The notes: generated from the letters alone by a model not told the origin. Counted from the first letter of the stretch, positions 12,096 to 23,708 are shown. The stretch: DNA of 64,000 nt from Orientallactaga sibirica (GCA_036365145.1 JAEOAD010000029.1:24917001-24981000); one strand, 5' to 3'. Program-made: numbers and translations.

Positions 12096-12493
12096 CATCT
12101 AAAAATCATTTTATCAAACATATATTGAATAAATATTTTTCTTTTCAGCACTGGAAATTTCTCTAAAATGAACCATATCATAGGACACAAAAAAGTATTA
12201 AGATAAAGAAAAGGTAATAATTCACTATTGATCTATCAAACCACAATGGAATAACACCCTCAGCAAATGTACAGATATTTTGAAATTGAATGACACACTC
12301 TTAACTGAACAGTAGGTCATTGAAATAAATCAGATAATAAGTACAAATGAAATAACTTATGATCAAATAAAAGGATAATAAATCTTTAAGACACAGCTAA
12401 GGCAGTCAGAAAAAGAGAGTTTATAGCTATAAGTCTACACATTAAAAAATCATAAAGCTTTCAATAAATAACCTAAAGTAGACTTAAAACTCA

Positions 12494-12790
12494 CCCACTA
12501 TAGCTTAGGGAATCTTGCAGAAAATGGGACAGAAAGAGTGTAAGAGCCACAGGTTGAGACATCATGCCCAGAAGCATTCTATCCATCCCCCCCAAATATC
12601 TGACTGCTGCTCCCACAATGCATAAACCACAACCCTGTGGGGAATACCTGCAACCCCACTGAAGAGCATCCCAACAGAATGGGGGCAGGGATGAGGGAAG
12701 AAAGGATACCAACATATGCACATGATGTAACCATAAGAAACATGTTGTTAATAATAACAATGATAATAAACATTAAAAAATAAATAAAAG
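12494..12790 (+). mobile_element. Short L1 3' UTR fragment nested in old ORF2
   Basis: This stretch matches the last 300 bases of the L1 3' UTR seen at 10390-10628 and 15690-15960 (GCTTAGGGAATCTTGCAG, AGAGCCACAGGTTGAGAC, CACAATGCATAAACCAC) and ends in AATAAACATTAAAAAATAAA. It interrupts ORF2 sequence that resumes immediately downstream. It is a severely 5'-truncated insertion. A clear target duplication was not found. Confidence 0.8.
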
Positions 12791-14196
12791 TACAGATGTA
12801 TATTGCTAATGTAAATGGATGCAAAAATCTTCAACAAGGTAGTCACAAACAAAATTCAAAATCACATTTTGATCATATGTTGTTACCAAGCTGGTTTCAT
12901 GCCAGGAATGAAATATAGGTTCAACAAAAACAAATCTATAAAGGAAATAAACCATATCAATAGACCTAAGGACAGAAAACACATGAATATCTTGATAGAT
13001 ACACCAAGGCATTTGAAAAATTTCAATACTGGTTCATGATAAAAGTCATGAAGAAATTAGGAATAGAAAGAATATACCTTACCATAATAAATATGATAAA
13101 CCTGTAGCCAGTGTCATATTGAATTTGAAGAAACTGAGACCATTTCCAAGGATTGTCACTATCTTGACTCTTATTCAATATGATGCTTGGAATCTTAGGT
13201 ACAAACATAAGACAAATGATTATATAAAAAGAACAAAAGTTGAACAAGAAGAGGTCAAACTATCCTTATTTTCAGATTACAAATTTCTATACTTAAGAGA
13301 ACCTGTGGACCACATCTAAATCTTTTGTATCTGTTAAACATTTTAAGTAAAGTCGCAGAATACAAAATCAACACACAAAAATTAGAGGCTTTTTTATACA
13401 CAATGGCATACCTGCTGAGAAAGAAATTAAGAAAAATATCCCAAACCCTACCCCAAAAAAAAGTATCTAGGAAGGAATCTAACCTACAGGAGGTGAAAGA
13501 TCACCACAAGAAAAACTTTAAGATAGTGACAAAAGACACTGAAAAAGGCAATAGACAATGGAAAAACTTTTCAAGCTCTTACATTGAAAGAATTAATATA
13601 GTGGAAATGACTATACTACCAAAACAATCCCCAAATTCAAAGAATACACAGGGAATTTCCAATAACAAATTTCACAGAACTAGGAATCAAATCCTAAATT
13701 ACAAACTGAAATGAAAATTCCACAGATAGGCAAATTATTTCTAGGTGGAATGAGCACAGCTTGGAGGCATTTAATTTCCTGAACTCAAGCTATATTACAG
13801 AGCCATAGTGAGAACTACAACCTGGTCCTGGCACAAAGACCGACAAATGGAATACAATACCAAATACAGAGAAAACTCTATGTAGTAATTACTACCACAT
13901 TTTGTACAAATGTGCCAAAAACATGAGCTAGAAATATGACCATCTTTTCAATAAATGCTACTGGCAAAATTGGACATTCTCTTGCTGAAACATAAAATTA
14001 GATCCATATCCCTCCTCCTGCATAAAATCAATTTAAACTGTTCACACTTCTTAAATTACAATTTCTAAACTTAAACATAGGGAAACTACTTTAGGATATA
14101 GATATAGGCAAAAATTTCTGTAATAAAGCCCAACATTGCATAGGAAATCACCTCATGAAATGACAAGTGGGGAAAAATTCTGTATGACAAAATAAC

Positions 14197-14385
14197 CTAT
14201 CCTGATCAGACAGAATGGGAGAAAATATATCATGAGAAAACCCACCTTTATCAGAGAGCCTCCAGAATGGGAGAAATCTGTTATAAGAAAACCTGATCAG
14301 ACAGCCTCCAGAATCACAGAAAAGCCATAATGAGAAAACCTACCATGAGTTGACAGCCTCCAGAATGGGAGAAAATCATTGGCAG
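14197..14385 (+). repeat. Degenerate ~50-bp tandem repeat inside L1 ORF2
   Basis: Four imperfect units share GACAGCCTCCAGAATGGGAG followed by AAAT and a variable ATGAGAAAACC segment. They start near 14197, 14250, 14295 and 14352. Other L1 copies here have a single equivalent (for example near 21080), so this is a local amplification after or during insertion. Confidence 0.75.
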
Positions 14386-14524
14386 ACAAAGGGTAATATC
14401 TAAAATATACAAATAACTTTAAAATTTAACACAAAAACAAATACCTTAATAAAATCAGCCAATGAACTGAAAAGACAGCTCTTAAAGAAAAAAATGTAAC
14501 AGATCATACTAAGAGAACTCACAC

Positions 14525-15960
14525 AATCGCCGAAAGAAAATTGTCATCTGTGGTTTCTAACCTAGATCAGCCAGAGTTGCTGATCTACTGGAAAAACATC
14601 TCGAGGCTTGGACAATAGGGAGTATAGGGCTTAGGGAAGGATAATGTTGGGAGGGGGGACACAAAACTGAACCCAAATTGAACTGGTATCATAGAAACCT
14701 ATATGCTAGAAGTTAGACCAAAAGGCTGAACCCTCAATAGGACCTTAAGGGGAGCACCTGAATCAAAGGGACCTGGAGATGGTGAGATGAAGCCTAATGT
14801 TCAATTTCTCCTATTTCTTCTTCTTTTTGTTTCTTATTCTTTTTATTTCTTTTCCCTTAATGCTGGCCTGTAATTCCCTGCAGCAGGATGCGATTAACAC
14901 CCACAATGAGCTGTTGATCAGAGAGACCTACAAAGTCTCCCAAAACAAACAAGACAGACTTCTGTAAGAGCACTTGATTACCCATCAGAGGTTAATTAGT
15001 AAGACCCTACTGCTGAAGACACCATACACTGTTGGCATGGACCATGGAGAGACCTGGTTGGAGAGACCAGCCCCAAACAATTAGCCCATCTAGTGCTTTA
15101 GAAGGCACTACATGAGCTACTAGGGCAAAGTGGTCAACATCTGCCTGAGCAACCCAAAGTCTAAGCTACTCAGAAGCAAACAACCCGATGTGATGCTCAC
15201 ACAGTGCAATAGTGGCACACAGCCATGGTGGGTAATCAACTGCTCTTGGATTGGCTAAAAGATCCACTCAGTGGAAAGGAAACCATATCTGCAAATGGGA
15301 AACAAGTCAGAATTATATCCAGATAACGATTTTTGCTTTTCATGGCCAAGTTCTCATTAATCTTGGGCTATAATAAGGTACACGCCCTTTAAATTCTCTC
15401 TAAATTAATAATGGTTATCCTATTTAACCTGTGCTGATTTCACTGTCCACATGAGAATCGGCTTCCTTTTTTCAGATGGGAGAGGGACTTGAGGAAATAA
15501 ATGACCTAGCATATTTCACCCTGGACCCAGCTGAAACCATAGAGAAACTGGGGAAATGAGCAAGAGTTCTGCTTTCTAGGTCAATCTGATATCAACATAA
15601 GAGTGAAGTAAATAGACACTGAGGACACTCAACATATACCAAACCAGAGATCCAGACACTCCTAAGAGACCAACACTGAAGTAGAATTAAAATGCACCCA
15701 ACATGGCTCAGGGAATTTTTCAGAAGAGGGGGTGGACAGATTATTAGAACCACAAGTTGGGACATTATGCACAAAGACATTGCCTCTCCCCCATAAATGA
15801 CTGCTGCGTCCACAATACATGACCCATAATCCCCATGGGGTTGACCTGCATCCCCAATCCTCTTTTGAAAAGGGGCAGGGATGAGGGAAAAAATGGTAGC
15901 AGCATGTGTTGTTTACTTACTAAGTATGTCTATATGTAATACAAATAAATTTTTAAAAAG
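14525..15960 (+). mobile_element. L1 3' UTR, full-length type
   Basis: The order of landmarks matches the 21780-23029 copy: CATCTCGAGGCTTGGACAATAGG, AACCCAAATTGAACTGG, a CT-rich patch near 14815, CACAATGAGCTGTTGATCAG, GTAGTGGCACACAGCCATGG-like text, AACCATAGAGAAACTGGGG, and a final CCCCATGGGG region with the tail AATACAAATAAATTTTTAAAAAG. It is probably the 3' end of the L1 whose ORF2 precedes it, although a second insertion joined to it cannot be excluded. Confidence 0.85.
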
Positions 15961-15972
15961 GAAGAAATGTAA

Positions 15973-16189
15973 GAGGCTGGAGAGATTGCTCAGCAGTTAG
16001 TTTGCTTGCCTGCAAAGTCTAACAACCCAGATTCTAGTTCCCATTACCTGTGTAAAGCCAGATGCACAAAATGGCACATGAATCTAGAGTTTGTTTGCAA
16101 TGGCAGGAGGCCGTAATGTGCCCATTCTGTCTACCTGCCTTTCTTCCCTCTCTCTCTGCTTGCAAATAAATAAATATTTTACAAAACAC
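15973..16189 (+). mobile_element. B2-like SINE, outer member of a SINE pair
   Basis: It begins GGCTGGAGAGATTGCTCAGC and ends in AAATAAATAAATATTTTAC. The direct repeat AAGAAATGTAA occurs at 15962-15972 and again at 16402-16412, beyond the next SINE. So this SINE and the following one lie between a single pair of target copies, and the second one entered the tail of the first. Confidence 0.88.
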
Positions 16190-16401
16190 GGGTTGGAGAG
16201 CTTAGCAGTTAATGTACTTGCCTACAAAGCTTGAGAACTCAGGTTTGATTCCCCATTACCTATGTAATTCAGATGCACAAGGTTGTATATGGATTTGGAG
16301 TTCATTTGTGTCAGAGGCACTGGCATGCCCATTATCACTCTCTGTCTCTTTCTATTTTTCTCTCTCAAATAAAATAAATTTTAAAATAAAATTTAAAAAG
16401 A
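16190..16401 (+). mobile_element. B2-like SINE nested in the preceding SINE tail
   Basis: It starts GGGTTGGAGAGCTTAGCAG, contains the tRNA-like and CT-rich parts, and has an A-rich tail (AAATAAAATAAATTTTAAAA). Its right flank is the outer target repeat of the upstream SINE, not a new one, consistent with insertion into that SINE's A-rich tail. Confidence 0.87.
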
Positions 16402-16427
16402 AAGAAATGTAATATTCAACACATTTT

Positions 16428-16569
16428 TGTTGTTTCTTGGAGGTCTCACTCTAGCCCAGGCTGACCTGGAATTCACTATGTGCTCCAGGTTGGCCACAAA
16501 CTCACAGAAATCCTCCCAACTCTGCCTCCTAAGTACTGGAATTAAAGACATTTGCCACCACGCACAGCT
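16428..16569 (-). mobile_element. B1-type SINE, minus strand
   Basis: The reversed B1 body contains TCTAGCCCAGGCTGACCTGG and CTCTGCCTCCTAAGTACTGG and ends CACCACGCACAGC. The flanks TTCAACACATTT and TTCAACAAATATT are a probable target duplication. An internal stretch is diverged. Confidence 0.88.
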
Positions 16570-16587
16570 TCAACAAATATTTTATAA

Positions 16588-16640
16588 TGGGGGGCTAGGG
16601 AGATGGCTTAGAAGTTAAAGCCCTTGTTTGTAAATATTGT
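16588..16640 (+). mobile_element. B2-like SINE head fragment
   Basis: Only the first ~50 bases of the SINE are present (GGGGCTAGGGAGATGGCTTAG...). Old L1 sequence follows directly. Confidence 0.7.
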
Positions 16641-16883
16641 TAAAAATGGACAACTTCTCCAGCTATCAGAGAAATGCAGACTAAAACTACTTTGAGATTC
16701 CATCTCATTCCATCTTACCACCAGAAGGGCTGCCACTAGGAAAACAAATGACAACAAACACTGGGGAGGATGTAGGAAAAGAGGAAGCCTTATTCCCTAT
16801 TGGTGGGAGTGCAGCCACCATGGTCCATCTATTCCAATCCTGGGCATATACCCAAAGGACTCTACATCATACTACAGAGATAC

Positions 16884-16917
<34 letters not shown>

Positions 16918-17340
16918 TGTATATATATATATATTTGCTCTTTTTACAATCTCAAACAAATGTAACTAGCCTACATGTCCACAGGAATATGTGATAAATA
17001 TGGATAATGAAACTGTGGTGCATGTGCACAATGTAATTTTATTCATCTGTGAAGTGAAATTATGAAATTTGTTGTAAAATATTTGGAACTGAAAAACACA
17101 TTAAATAAGGTAACCCAATTTCAGAACAATTATAGTATGTTATGCTTCATATAAAGCTGTTTGTTCCAAATGTGAAAGAAAAAGCATGTCTATCTAGTAG
17201 TTAATGTGCATAGAGAACAGAAAAGTGAAACAATACTCATGAGACTGAAAAGTAGAGAATTTAAGGGAGGGGATTGGGGGAAAAATAGAACTCATGAAAT
17301 ATTAGAGTGGCAAATGAATACTAGGGGCAAAAAGGTTACA
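16641..17340 (+). mobile_element. Old L1 ORF2 C-terminal end and UTR, with microsatellite
   Basis: The plus strand matches the end of ORF2. It has text equivalent to the EMQTKTTLRFHL and YSLLVGV regions (about 16670-16810), then NPGHIPKGLYI near 16840 and a diverged piece including the CPQE/YE motif region to about 17080. A (TG)n run at 16887-16913 followed by (TA)n to 16935 interrupts the frame. The 3' side fades into unassigned sequence near 17340. The copy is strongly diverged and dead. Confidence 0.8.
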
Positions 17341-17512
17341 GTGGGAAAATAGAGTCAGGAAGATAAGAGGCATGGGACTATCAACCAGAACAAAGTATGG
17401 GTAAAAATTCCATAAAGAAAACTCTTACTTGGTAAGCTACTTTAAAATAATTACAAAAGCACATTTGAAAATAAAACAGCATGACAACCACAAATAAAAA
17501 CCTTATGAACCT

Positions 17513-17553
17513 GCCATATATATATATATATATATATTTTTTTTTTTTTTCTG
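17513..17553. repeat. (TA)n followed by T-run
   Basis: A dinucleotide TA run of about 12 units, then an uninterrupted T tract forming the tail of the adjacent minus-strand B1. Confidence 0.9.
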
Positions 17554-17696
17554 GAGGTTGGGCCTCATGTCTCCCAGAGAGACCTCAAAAAGCTCACTGT
17601 GTGGCAAAGGATGACCTTAAACCCTAATTCTCCATTCACTACCTCCTGAGAGCTAGGATTATAGGTATACAATACCGCATCCATAAAGCAAGGTAC
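17554..17696 (-). mobile_element. Diverged B1-type SINE, minus strand
   Basis: The body is recognisable by AGCTCACTGTGTGGCAAAGG and CTACCTCCTGAGAGCTAGG, with many substitutions. It is one of the oldest B1 copies in the window. A CT-rich and AAATACATACATA-type tail at 17740-17790 is the end of a separate plus-strand SINE fragment. Confidence 0.7.
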
Positions 17697-17831
17697 TTTA
17701 AAAAGTATGAATTATGTGGCTACTGGGGAACTGAACTTTTGCTCATTCTCTCTCTCTCAAATACATACATACATAAATAAATATATATATGAATTAGATA
17801 TCTTGGGGCAAAGACTGATATCCACTCTAAC

Positions 17832-18103
17832 TTACCTTCTATTTGGGAGCAGGCTTTGTTTATATAATTGAAGTCACACAAATTCACAAACCCAAGCAGA
17901 GAGAAGCCACCAAAGTGCTAACAAACACCAAGAAGCATCAAGCAAGAACCAGTAGAGTACAGAAGCCCTACCACTCACACTGGGATCCACTGGAGTGACA
18001 CATCTGTCTGTAGCAGGTGTCTGCCTGCTAGGGGCTGAGGCTACAAACTCAATTTTAATAAAACACTTGAATCTATGGGGCCTTGCATTCAAACTACCAC
18101 ACT
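17832..18103 (-). mobile_element. MaLR-like LTR fragment, minus strand
   Basis: The right end reads GCATTCAAACTACCACAC, the reversed start (GTGTGGTAGTTTGAATGC) of the MaLR LTR family seen at 7255 and 59196. The internal sequence is diverged and the left limit is uncertain. The 72-codon minus frame at 17874-18092 is incidental. Confidence 0.6.
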
Positions 18104-20598
18104 ATCCTATCAGAAAGTCACTGAACATCCACCTATTGTGCTAACATTACTACAGTTAGAGTCCCAGCATTACATATGGATTCCCTTGACTATGTTACTT
18201 TATGACATTTCCAAAAAATGACAAAGAATTGTCCTTGTGCTATACCTAGCCCCATTCTGATCAGGTAAAAAAAAGTATCAAGTCATTACCTATTATTTAC
18301 ATGATGGTAAGTTAAGTGTCATTTTTCAATGCATATTTCATGTATTTTAAGAGTTTTCTAGAATTTCTTTGTGGTTTCATAAGTTTAAATATCAATTATT
18401 TTCTTGTGGATAAAAATTAATTTAATTTTACATATATAGATATGTGTCTTAGGATGAGTGTATGTAAGATATATAAATATATATAATATATTATATTATT
18501 CTATATTATATATTATATATTATATATTATATTATATATTATATATAATATAATATATTATATATAAATATATATATAAATATATAGAAATAATAAATAT
18601 GTATTATTTGCTTAAATTTCAATTTCTCTTGAAATACAACTGTACTCATCATATTGTCTTTGATATATGTTTTTCTAGATTAATGAATATATATGTGCAG
18701 AATAATGTAAGAATCTACACTTTTATCTCCTGAAAAATTTTAAGGCATTTTAGATATTTATGATTGTTTATTTATTATGTTTCATCTAGTTATTTGTACA
18801 GAAAACCTTAAAAATTATTTTCTGAGAATAAAAACAATGTAATATTATTAAAAGATATATAAAATAACAAGAATCAAATGTATCTCATAGGACTCCCATG
18901 GGTTTAGTAAAAGGAACCTTTCTAGATTTATTCCTATTTCTCTGTTTGTATGATCTAGATAAAGTAAATTACATTCAAAAGTTTCATATAACCACCTCTC
19001 CCAACAAAAGTTATATCTATTCTTTTTATTCTGTATTTTCCTATGCATATACCACATGATTAGATTTTCTTTGAATGTCATTTTAAACAGGCAAATTTCT
19101 ATGCTGAATTTTAAGCCACATGGATATTGCAGTCTTCATTTTTGAATATACTATTTGTAGACTCAAGCACAGTTGGTAGTAAATTTAATGGAGTTTCTAT
19201 TGGACTGATTCTAAAAGGACAAAATCAATGGATGAGACTTCAGGGATAATCTATGGAGGCAGATATTTTCTATGTTGACTAGTAGGTGAAAATGCAATGT
19301 GTCGGGAGTGCCATGAAAACTAATTAGTTATTTAATGGCCCCATGAAATAATCTAGATACAGCTCAGGCTATGAAGTAGGACTACATTGTATACTAGCCT
19401 TGAAAAAGTAATTCCAGTAATGATGGATGATCACTTTGGAATATTTCAAGGAATAGTTAGCAACACATTTTAGGTGTACACAGCCATGACAAATCATCAT
19501 TGTGGAGAAAAATAAAACAACTGAAGTATTTAAAATGACTTACGAAACATAATACTACATCTATATTCTTTTTATATAATGTATATTTTTATGCCTTACT
19601 ATCTGTGTGAGTGAACTAGAGTAGGATATATGTAAAAATTCCTTCAAAACCAACTGTCATATAAACATACAAAATAGACACATGAAACAGTCACTTATTT
19701 AAGGGAAATATTAAAATTATTAATTTAACCATAGAGTTGTGAAACAAGGAAATGTTAATAAAGCTCACTATCAGACCTTTATTATGAACCAAATTTATAT
19801 TTAGAAACAATGAAAGATTTAATTGATAGGTGGCAAATATAGAGAAAATCTTTCCTTCATTTGCTGTGAGAGATAATGGCTGAACATAATTTTAAACTTT
19901 TGAAATCATTCTAAATATTTCAGCATAAACCAACAAATGTTTATATTTCCCATCCATTTATCAAATTATCACTGTTAAGGCTGTGTTGTTTTTAGACAAC
20001 TATCTCAGACAGTGTCTCAGAAACCAATTTTAATATTTACAAAATCTATACTATCTAGAATTAGAAGTAAGAGAAATAGCAATGTCATTAAGAAATAGTA
20101 TCACATGTGCAGATGTATACATTCTACTCTTTTCACCAGTACTGAGGTTCAGCCATTGTGTTACTCCTTTGGAATTAATGGTAAACCAAACACTTTTTAC
20201 ATTTGTGAATGAAGCATGCCTCTATTGAGAAGAGCGAAGAACTTTTATGCGCATCTTCTCCTTCTCCATTCCTATCTCCATAGATTTCTGGTAGTTTCTT
20301 ATTTACTATGATCTGTTATCCTAGAAGTGAATATTTGACCCTAGTATTAAAATGAACATTTCACCTATATTGTCTCAACATGGAAATTAATATTGGTCAT
20401 GGCCATATACATTTTAACACTTATTGCATGACAATTGAATATACAGCTCTGTGCTAAGTCCTAAAAAGACAAAAATGGATAGAATAGAGGTGATGCTTGA
20501 AATTAATCTTGGGGCAAGTTACTAGAAACATTTTAATCATAATTTCCAACTAGTTATTTAAATAAATACCAATTTTCTTTCAAAAAGTGATAATGCGA
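18104..20598. other. AT-rich unassigned region
   Basis: 2.5 kb with no recognisable transposon except the AT-only repeat at 18440-18600. No frame has an identifiable domain; the 77-codon minus frame at 18848-19081 has no motif. Confidence 0.5.
18440..18600. repeat. AT-only palindromic (TATA)n region
   Basis: Nearly pure A/T composition with repeated TATATTATA and TATAATATA blocks, many of them self-complementary. The run is interrupted only by a C near 18502 and a few flanking G residues. Confidence 0.92.
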
Positions 20599-20735
20599 GC
20601 TAGGTGTGGTGCACACACCTGCAATCCAGTACTTATGAGGCAAGAAGATGACAAATGATTTTGAAGCCAGCCTGACCTACACAGCCAGTTCCAGGAAACC
20701 CAGAACTACAGAGTAAGGCTTTGGTTCAAAGAAGG
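20599..20735 (+). mobile_element. B1/B4-derived SINE, plus strand
   Basis: It starts GCTAGGTGTGGTGCACACACC, then CCTGCAATCCAGTACTTATGAGG, AGCCAGCCTGACC and a terminal GAGTAAGGC. This is the 7SL-derived body typical of B1/B4, with notable divergence. Confidence 0.75.
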
Positions 20736-20833
20736 AAGAGAAGTAGAAGTTGTAGTACTCAAGAACTATTAGTGGGTGAGGGATGTTTTTCTCCATTAAA
20801 TGACAAGAACTGAATTAAAAGTGAAAAGACTCA

Positions 20834-23029
20834 ATCCACACGTCTTGCCATGCACAAAAGAAGTCCAAATAGACCAAAGACCTCAATATAAGACCAGAAA
20901 CTCTGCTACTACTGGAAGAAAAAATACAAGGAACTTTCCATGATATAGGAGTGGGAAAAGACTTCCTGAACAAAACCCCAGTAGTTCAGAAAATTAAACA
21001 ATCACTCAACCATTGGGATATCAGGAATCTGAAAAGCTTTTCCACAGACAAACATACAGTAAGCACAGCCAATAGATTAAGCACAGAATGGGAGAAAACT
21101 TTCCTGGCTATACAACTGACAGAGGCCTAATTTCTAGACTCTACAAAGAACTCAAAAATATAAACAATAAAAAGGCAAACAACCCACTCATAAAATGAGG
21201 CAAAGAACTGTGCAGGTAGTTCTCAGAGGAAAAAATAAAAATGGGAAACACAGACTTAAGAAAATGTTCAACATCCCTAATAATCAGGGAAATGCAAATT
21301 AAAACAACTATGAGATTCCACCTTACCCCAGTAAAGATAGCAAACATTAAAATATCTAAAGGAAAAAAAATGCTGGTGAGGTTGTGGAGAAATAGGAACC
21401 CTCATTCACTGTTGGTGGGAATGTAAGGTGGTACAACCACTATGGAAAGCAATATGTAGACTCCTAAAAAGGTTGACTATAGAGTTACCAAAAGACCTAA
21501 TTATTCCCCTTACTGGGCATTTACTCTACAAGTTCCATGCTTCAGTCCAGAGAGATTTGCTCAACCATGTTTAAAACTGCCCAATTCATAATATCTAAGA
21601 ACTGGAATCAACCCAGATGTCCATAATTAGACAAATGGATAACCAACAAGTGGTATATCTATATGATGGAATTCTACATAGCTGTAAGGAAATGAAATTT
21701 GAAGAAAGATGGTCAAACTTGGAATAGATCATTCTCAGTGAATTCTCCCAATCACAGAAAGGTAAGTGTTGCATGGTCTCACTCATCTGTGGCTCCTAAC
21801 ATGAATCTTCCCAAGACGCTGACATCCCTAATAAGCATCTCGAAGACTGGACAATAGGGAGAGTGGAACAGGAAGAGAGAGTAAAGGGGACACAAAATGA
21901 GACCCAAATGGAAATGGTACCATAAGATCCTATATCCTGAAAGATACACTAAAAGGTTGAACCATCCTCAGGCCCTTATTTGGAACACCTGAGTCACCAG
22001 GCCCTGGAGAGGGTATGATGAAGACTAACCTTAATCTTCTGTTTTTTTTTTTTTTTTCTCTCTTTCTCCCTCTCCTCTCTTTCTCTTTTATACTTCCTAT
22101 ATTTTTCTTCCTTCTTTTCCATTGGTGCTGGTCTGTAACTCCCAGACCAGCATGTGGTTAACATCCACAATGAACTGTTGATCACAGAGACCTACAAGGT
22201 TTCTCAAAAGAAGACAGATTTCTGTCAGAGTAATTGATGAAACACCAAAGGTTAAGGTAAGACCTATATGCTCTTGGTCTGGAACATAGTGACCTGGCTT
22301 GAATCTGGAAGAGAGTTAGTCCCCAGATAGTTAGCTTTTATAGTGCCAGAAGCTGCTACATGAGCAACTGAGGAAAATGACCAACAACTGTCCAAGCAAC
22401 TTGTGGTCTAACCTACTCAGCAGCAAACAACCTGATGTGATGCTCACACAAGTATAACAGTGGCACACAGCCATGGTGGGTAACCCATCGCTCTTGATTT
22501 GGCTAAAAGATCTGCTCAGTGGAATGGAACCCACAGTTGGAACTGGGAAACAAGTCAGAACCATGTCCAAAAAATGATGCAGAATCTGAGGAGAAAATCA
22601 GCCCATTTCACCTCACCAGGGCCCAAGCTGAAACCATAGAGTAATTGGGGAAATGAGCAAGAGTGCTACTTTCTTGGTGAACCTGATACCAGCACAAGGG
22701 TGAAGGAGATAAACACAGAGAACACTCAGCTCCTACCAAGCCAGATATCCAGAGACACAGAGGCTCCCAAGATCTCATCACTGAAGTGCACCTAAAACAA
22801 ACTCAACATGGCTCATGGAAATTCACAGAAGAGGCAGTGGAAAGATTGTTTGAACCACAAGTTGGGACATTATACACAGAGACATTTTGCCTTTTCCCCA
22901 TAACGGATGGCTACCCTCACAATGCACAACCCACATTCCCCAATAAAGAGGGTTCATTCAGATGGGGGGGGGGCACAGGGAGGAGGCTAACAACCATAAA
23001 ACATGTCTATATACACACTATATACATAA
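20834..23029 (+). mobile_element. 5'-truncated L1: ORF2 C-terminus and complete 3' UTR
   Basis: 20834-21700 follows the ORF2 C-terminal half in order: the [11 protein letters not shown] region near 20950, the EWEKTFLA region near 21080, and NTDLRKCSTSLIIREMQIKTTMRFHLTPVKI at about 21250-21330 (quoted in pieces: MRFHLTPVKI). Then comes the HSLLVG region near 21405. Several stops and frameshifts break it. The 3' UTR follows from about 21780 to 23010 with a CT-rich patch near 22040-22130. A left flank GAAAAGACTCA (20823-20833) and right flank GAAAAGACCTCA (23135-23146) are a probable target duplication beyond the (AAAAG)n tract. Confidence 0.9.
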
Positions 23030-23068
23030 CTAGAAAAGAAAGAAAAGAAAAGGAAGAAAAGAAAAAAG

Positions 23069-23099
<31 letters not shown>

Positions 23100-23140
23100 G
23101 AAAAGAAAAGAAAAGAAAAGAAAAGAAAAGAAAAGAAAAG
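23030..23140 (+). repeat. (AAAAG)n pentanucleotide tract
   Basis: Purine-only tract of AAAAG units, with variants in the first part (AAAGAAAAGG, AAAAAG) and then a pure run through 23140. It sits exactly at the L1 3' end. A 130-codon frame at 22786-23178 includes it and is spurious (lysine-glutamate repeats). Confidence 0.93.
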
Positions 23141-23417
23141 ACCTCACAGAAGTTCTAGGATGGTCTCACAAGGTTTAATGTGTGGAAACCCTTTCATTGA
23201 TATAGGAGGAAGCAGAGAAGATGTGGGGAGGACATGGCTTGAATAATGCCAAATTATTGTACCCAACTGATGAGTTCCTTCCAAAATCCTTTGGATTTTG
23301 TTCTGAGTATTTAGTATGATTGATAGGATTCTGTAAGGATAGGAATTCAGATCTGTATATAATTCAATAGAAATTTATTTAATCTTCCCTAAAAAAGTGA
23401 TTCTCTGTTTTATATCT

Positions 23418-23421
<4 letters not shown>

Positions 23422-23460
<39 letters not shown>

Positions 23461-23602
23461 TTTTTTCAAGGTAGGGTTTCACTCTTGTCCAGGCTGACCT
23501 GGATTCACTATGTAGTCTCAGGGTGGCCTCGAATTTACAGTGATCCTCCTACCTCTGCCTACCAAGTGCTGGGATTAAAGGCATGTGCCACCATGCCCGG
23601 AT
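23422..23602 (-). mobile_element. B1-type SINE with (TTTA)n tail, minus strand
   Basis: A (TTTA)n run at 23422-23461 is the expanded A-rich tail in reverse. The body follows (TCCAGGCTGACCTGGATTC, TAGTCTCAGGGTGGCCTCG) and ends ACCATGCCCGG. Confidence 0.93.
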
Positions 23603-23708
23603 TACATTTATTTTTTAAAAAATATTTTTTTCAAACTCACATAACTCTTTTTTTTTCTTCTATCTCTGTCTCATCATGGCAGGGAAAACAAGGCAGGAAT
23701 AAAGAGGC

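Larger units (their letters stand above)
12096..14524 (+). mobile_element. Decayed old L1 ORF2, interrupted
   Basis: Pieces of ORF2 run in order on the plus strand in shifting frames. About 12170-12490 is the segment between endonuclease and reverse transcriptase (GHK, then FIAI-like text). 12815-13039 holds NKIQNH and QAGFMPGMKYRFN, equivalent to the QVGFIPGMQ region. 13119-13319 contains LSLFSDY where active L1 has the FADD catalytic motif, so the second catalytic aspartate is lost (13269-13280). 13325-13714 holds the SKVxxYKIN and ERINIVEM regions. Then come frames around 13740-14520 for the C-terminus. Roughly 190 codons are missing at 12490-12800, where an L1 tail is inserted. The copy is dead. 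Confidence 0.9.

Noticed and set aside
14197..14385. Regularly spaced repeats considered as a CRISPR-like array
   Set aside because: The units are degenerate, contiguous without unique spacers, and fall within L1 ORF2 in a mammalian genome.
22786..23178. 130-codon frame with a Lys/Glu-rich end
   Set aside because: It is L1 3' UTR followed by the (AAAAG)n tract; not coding.
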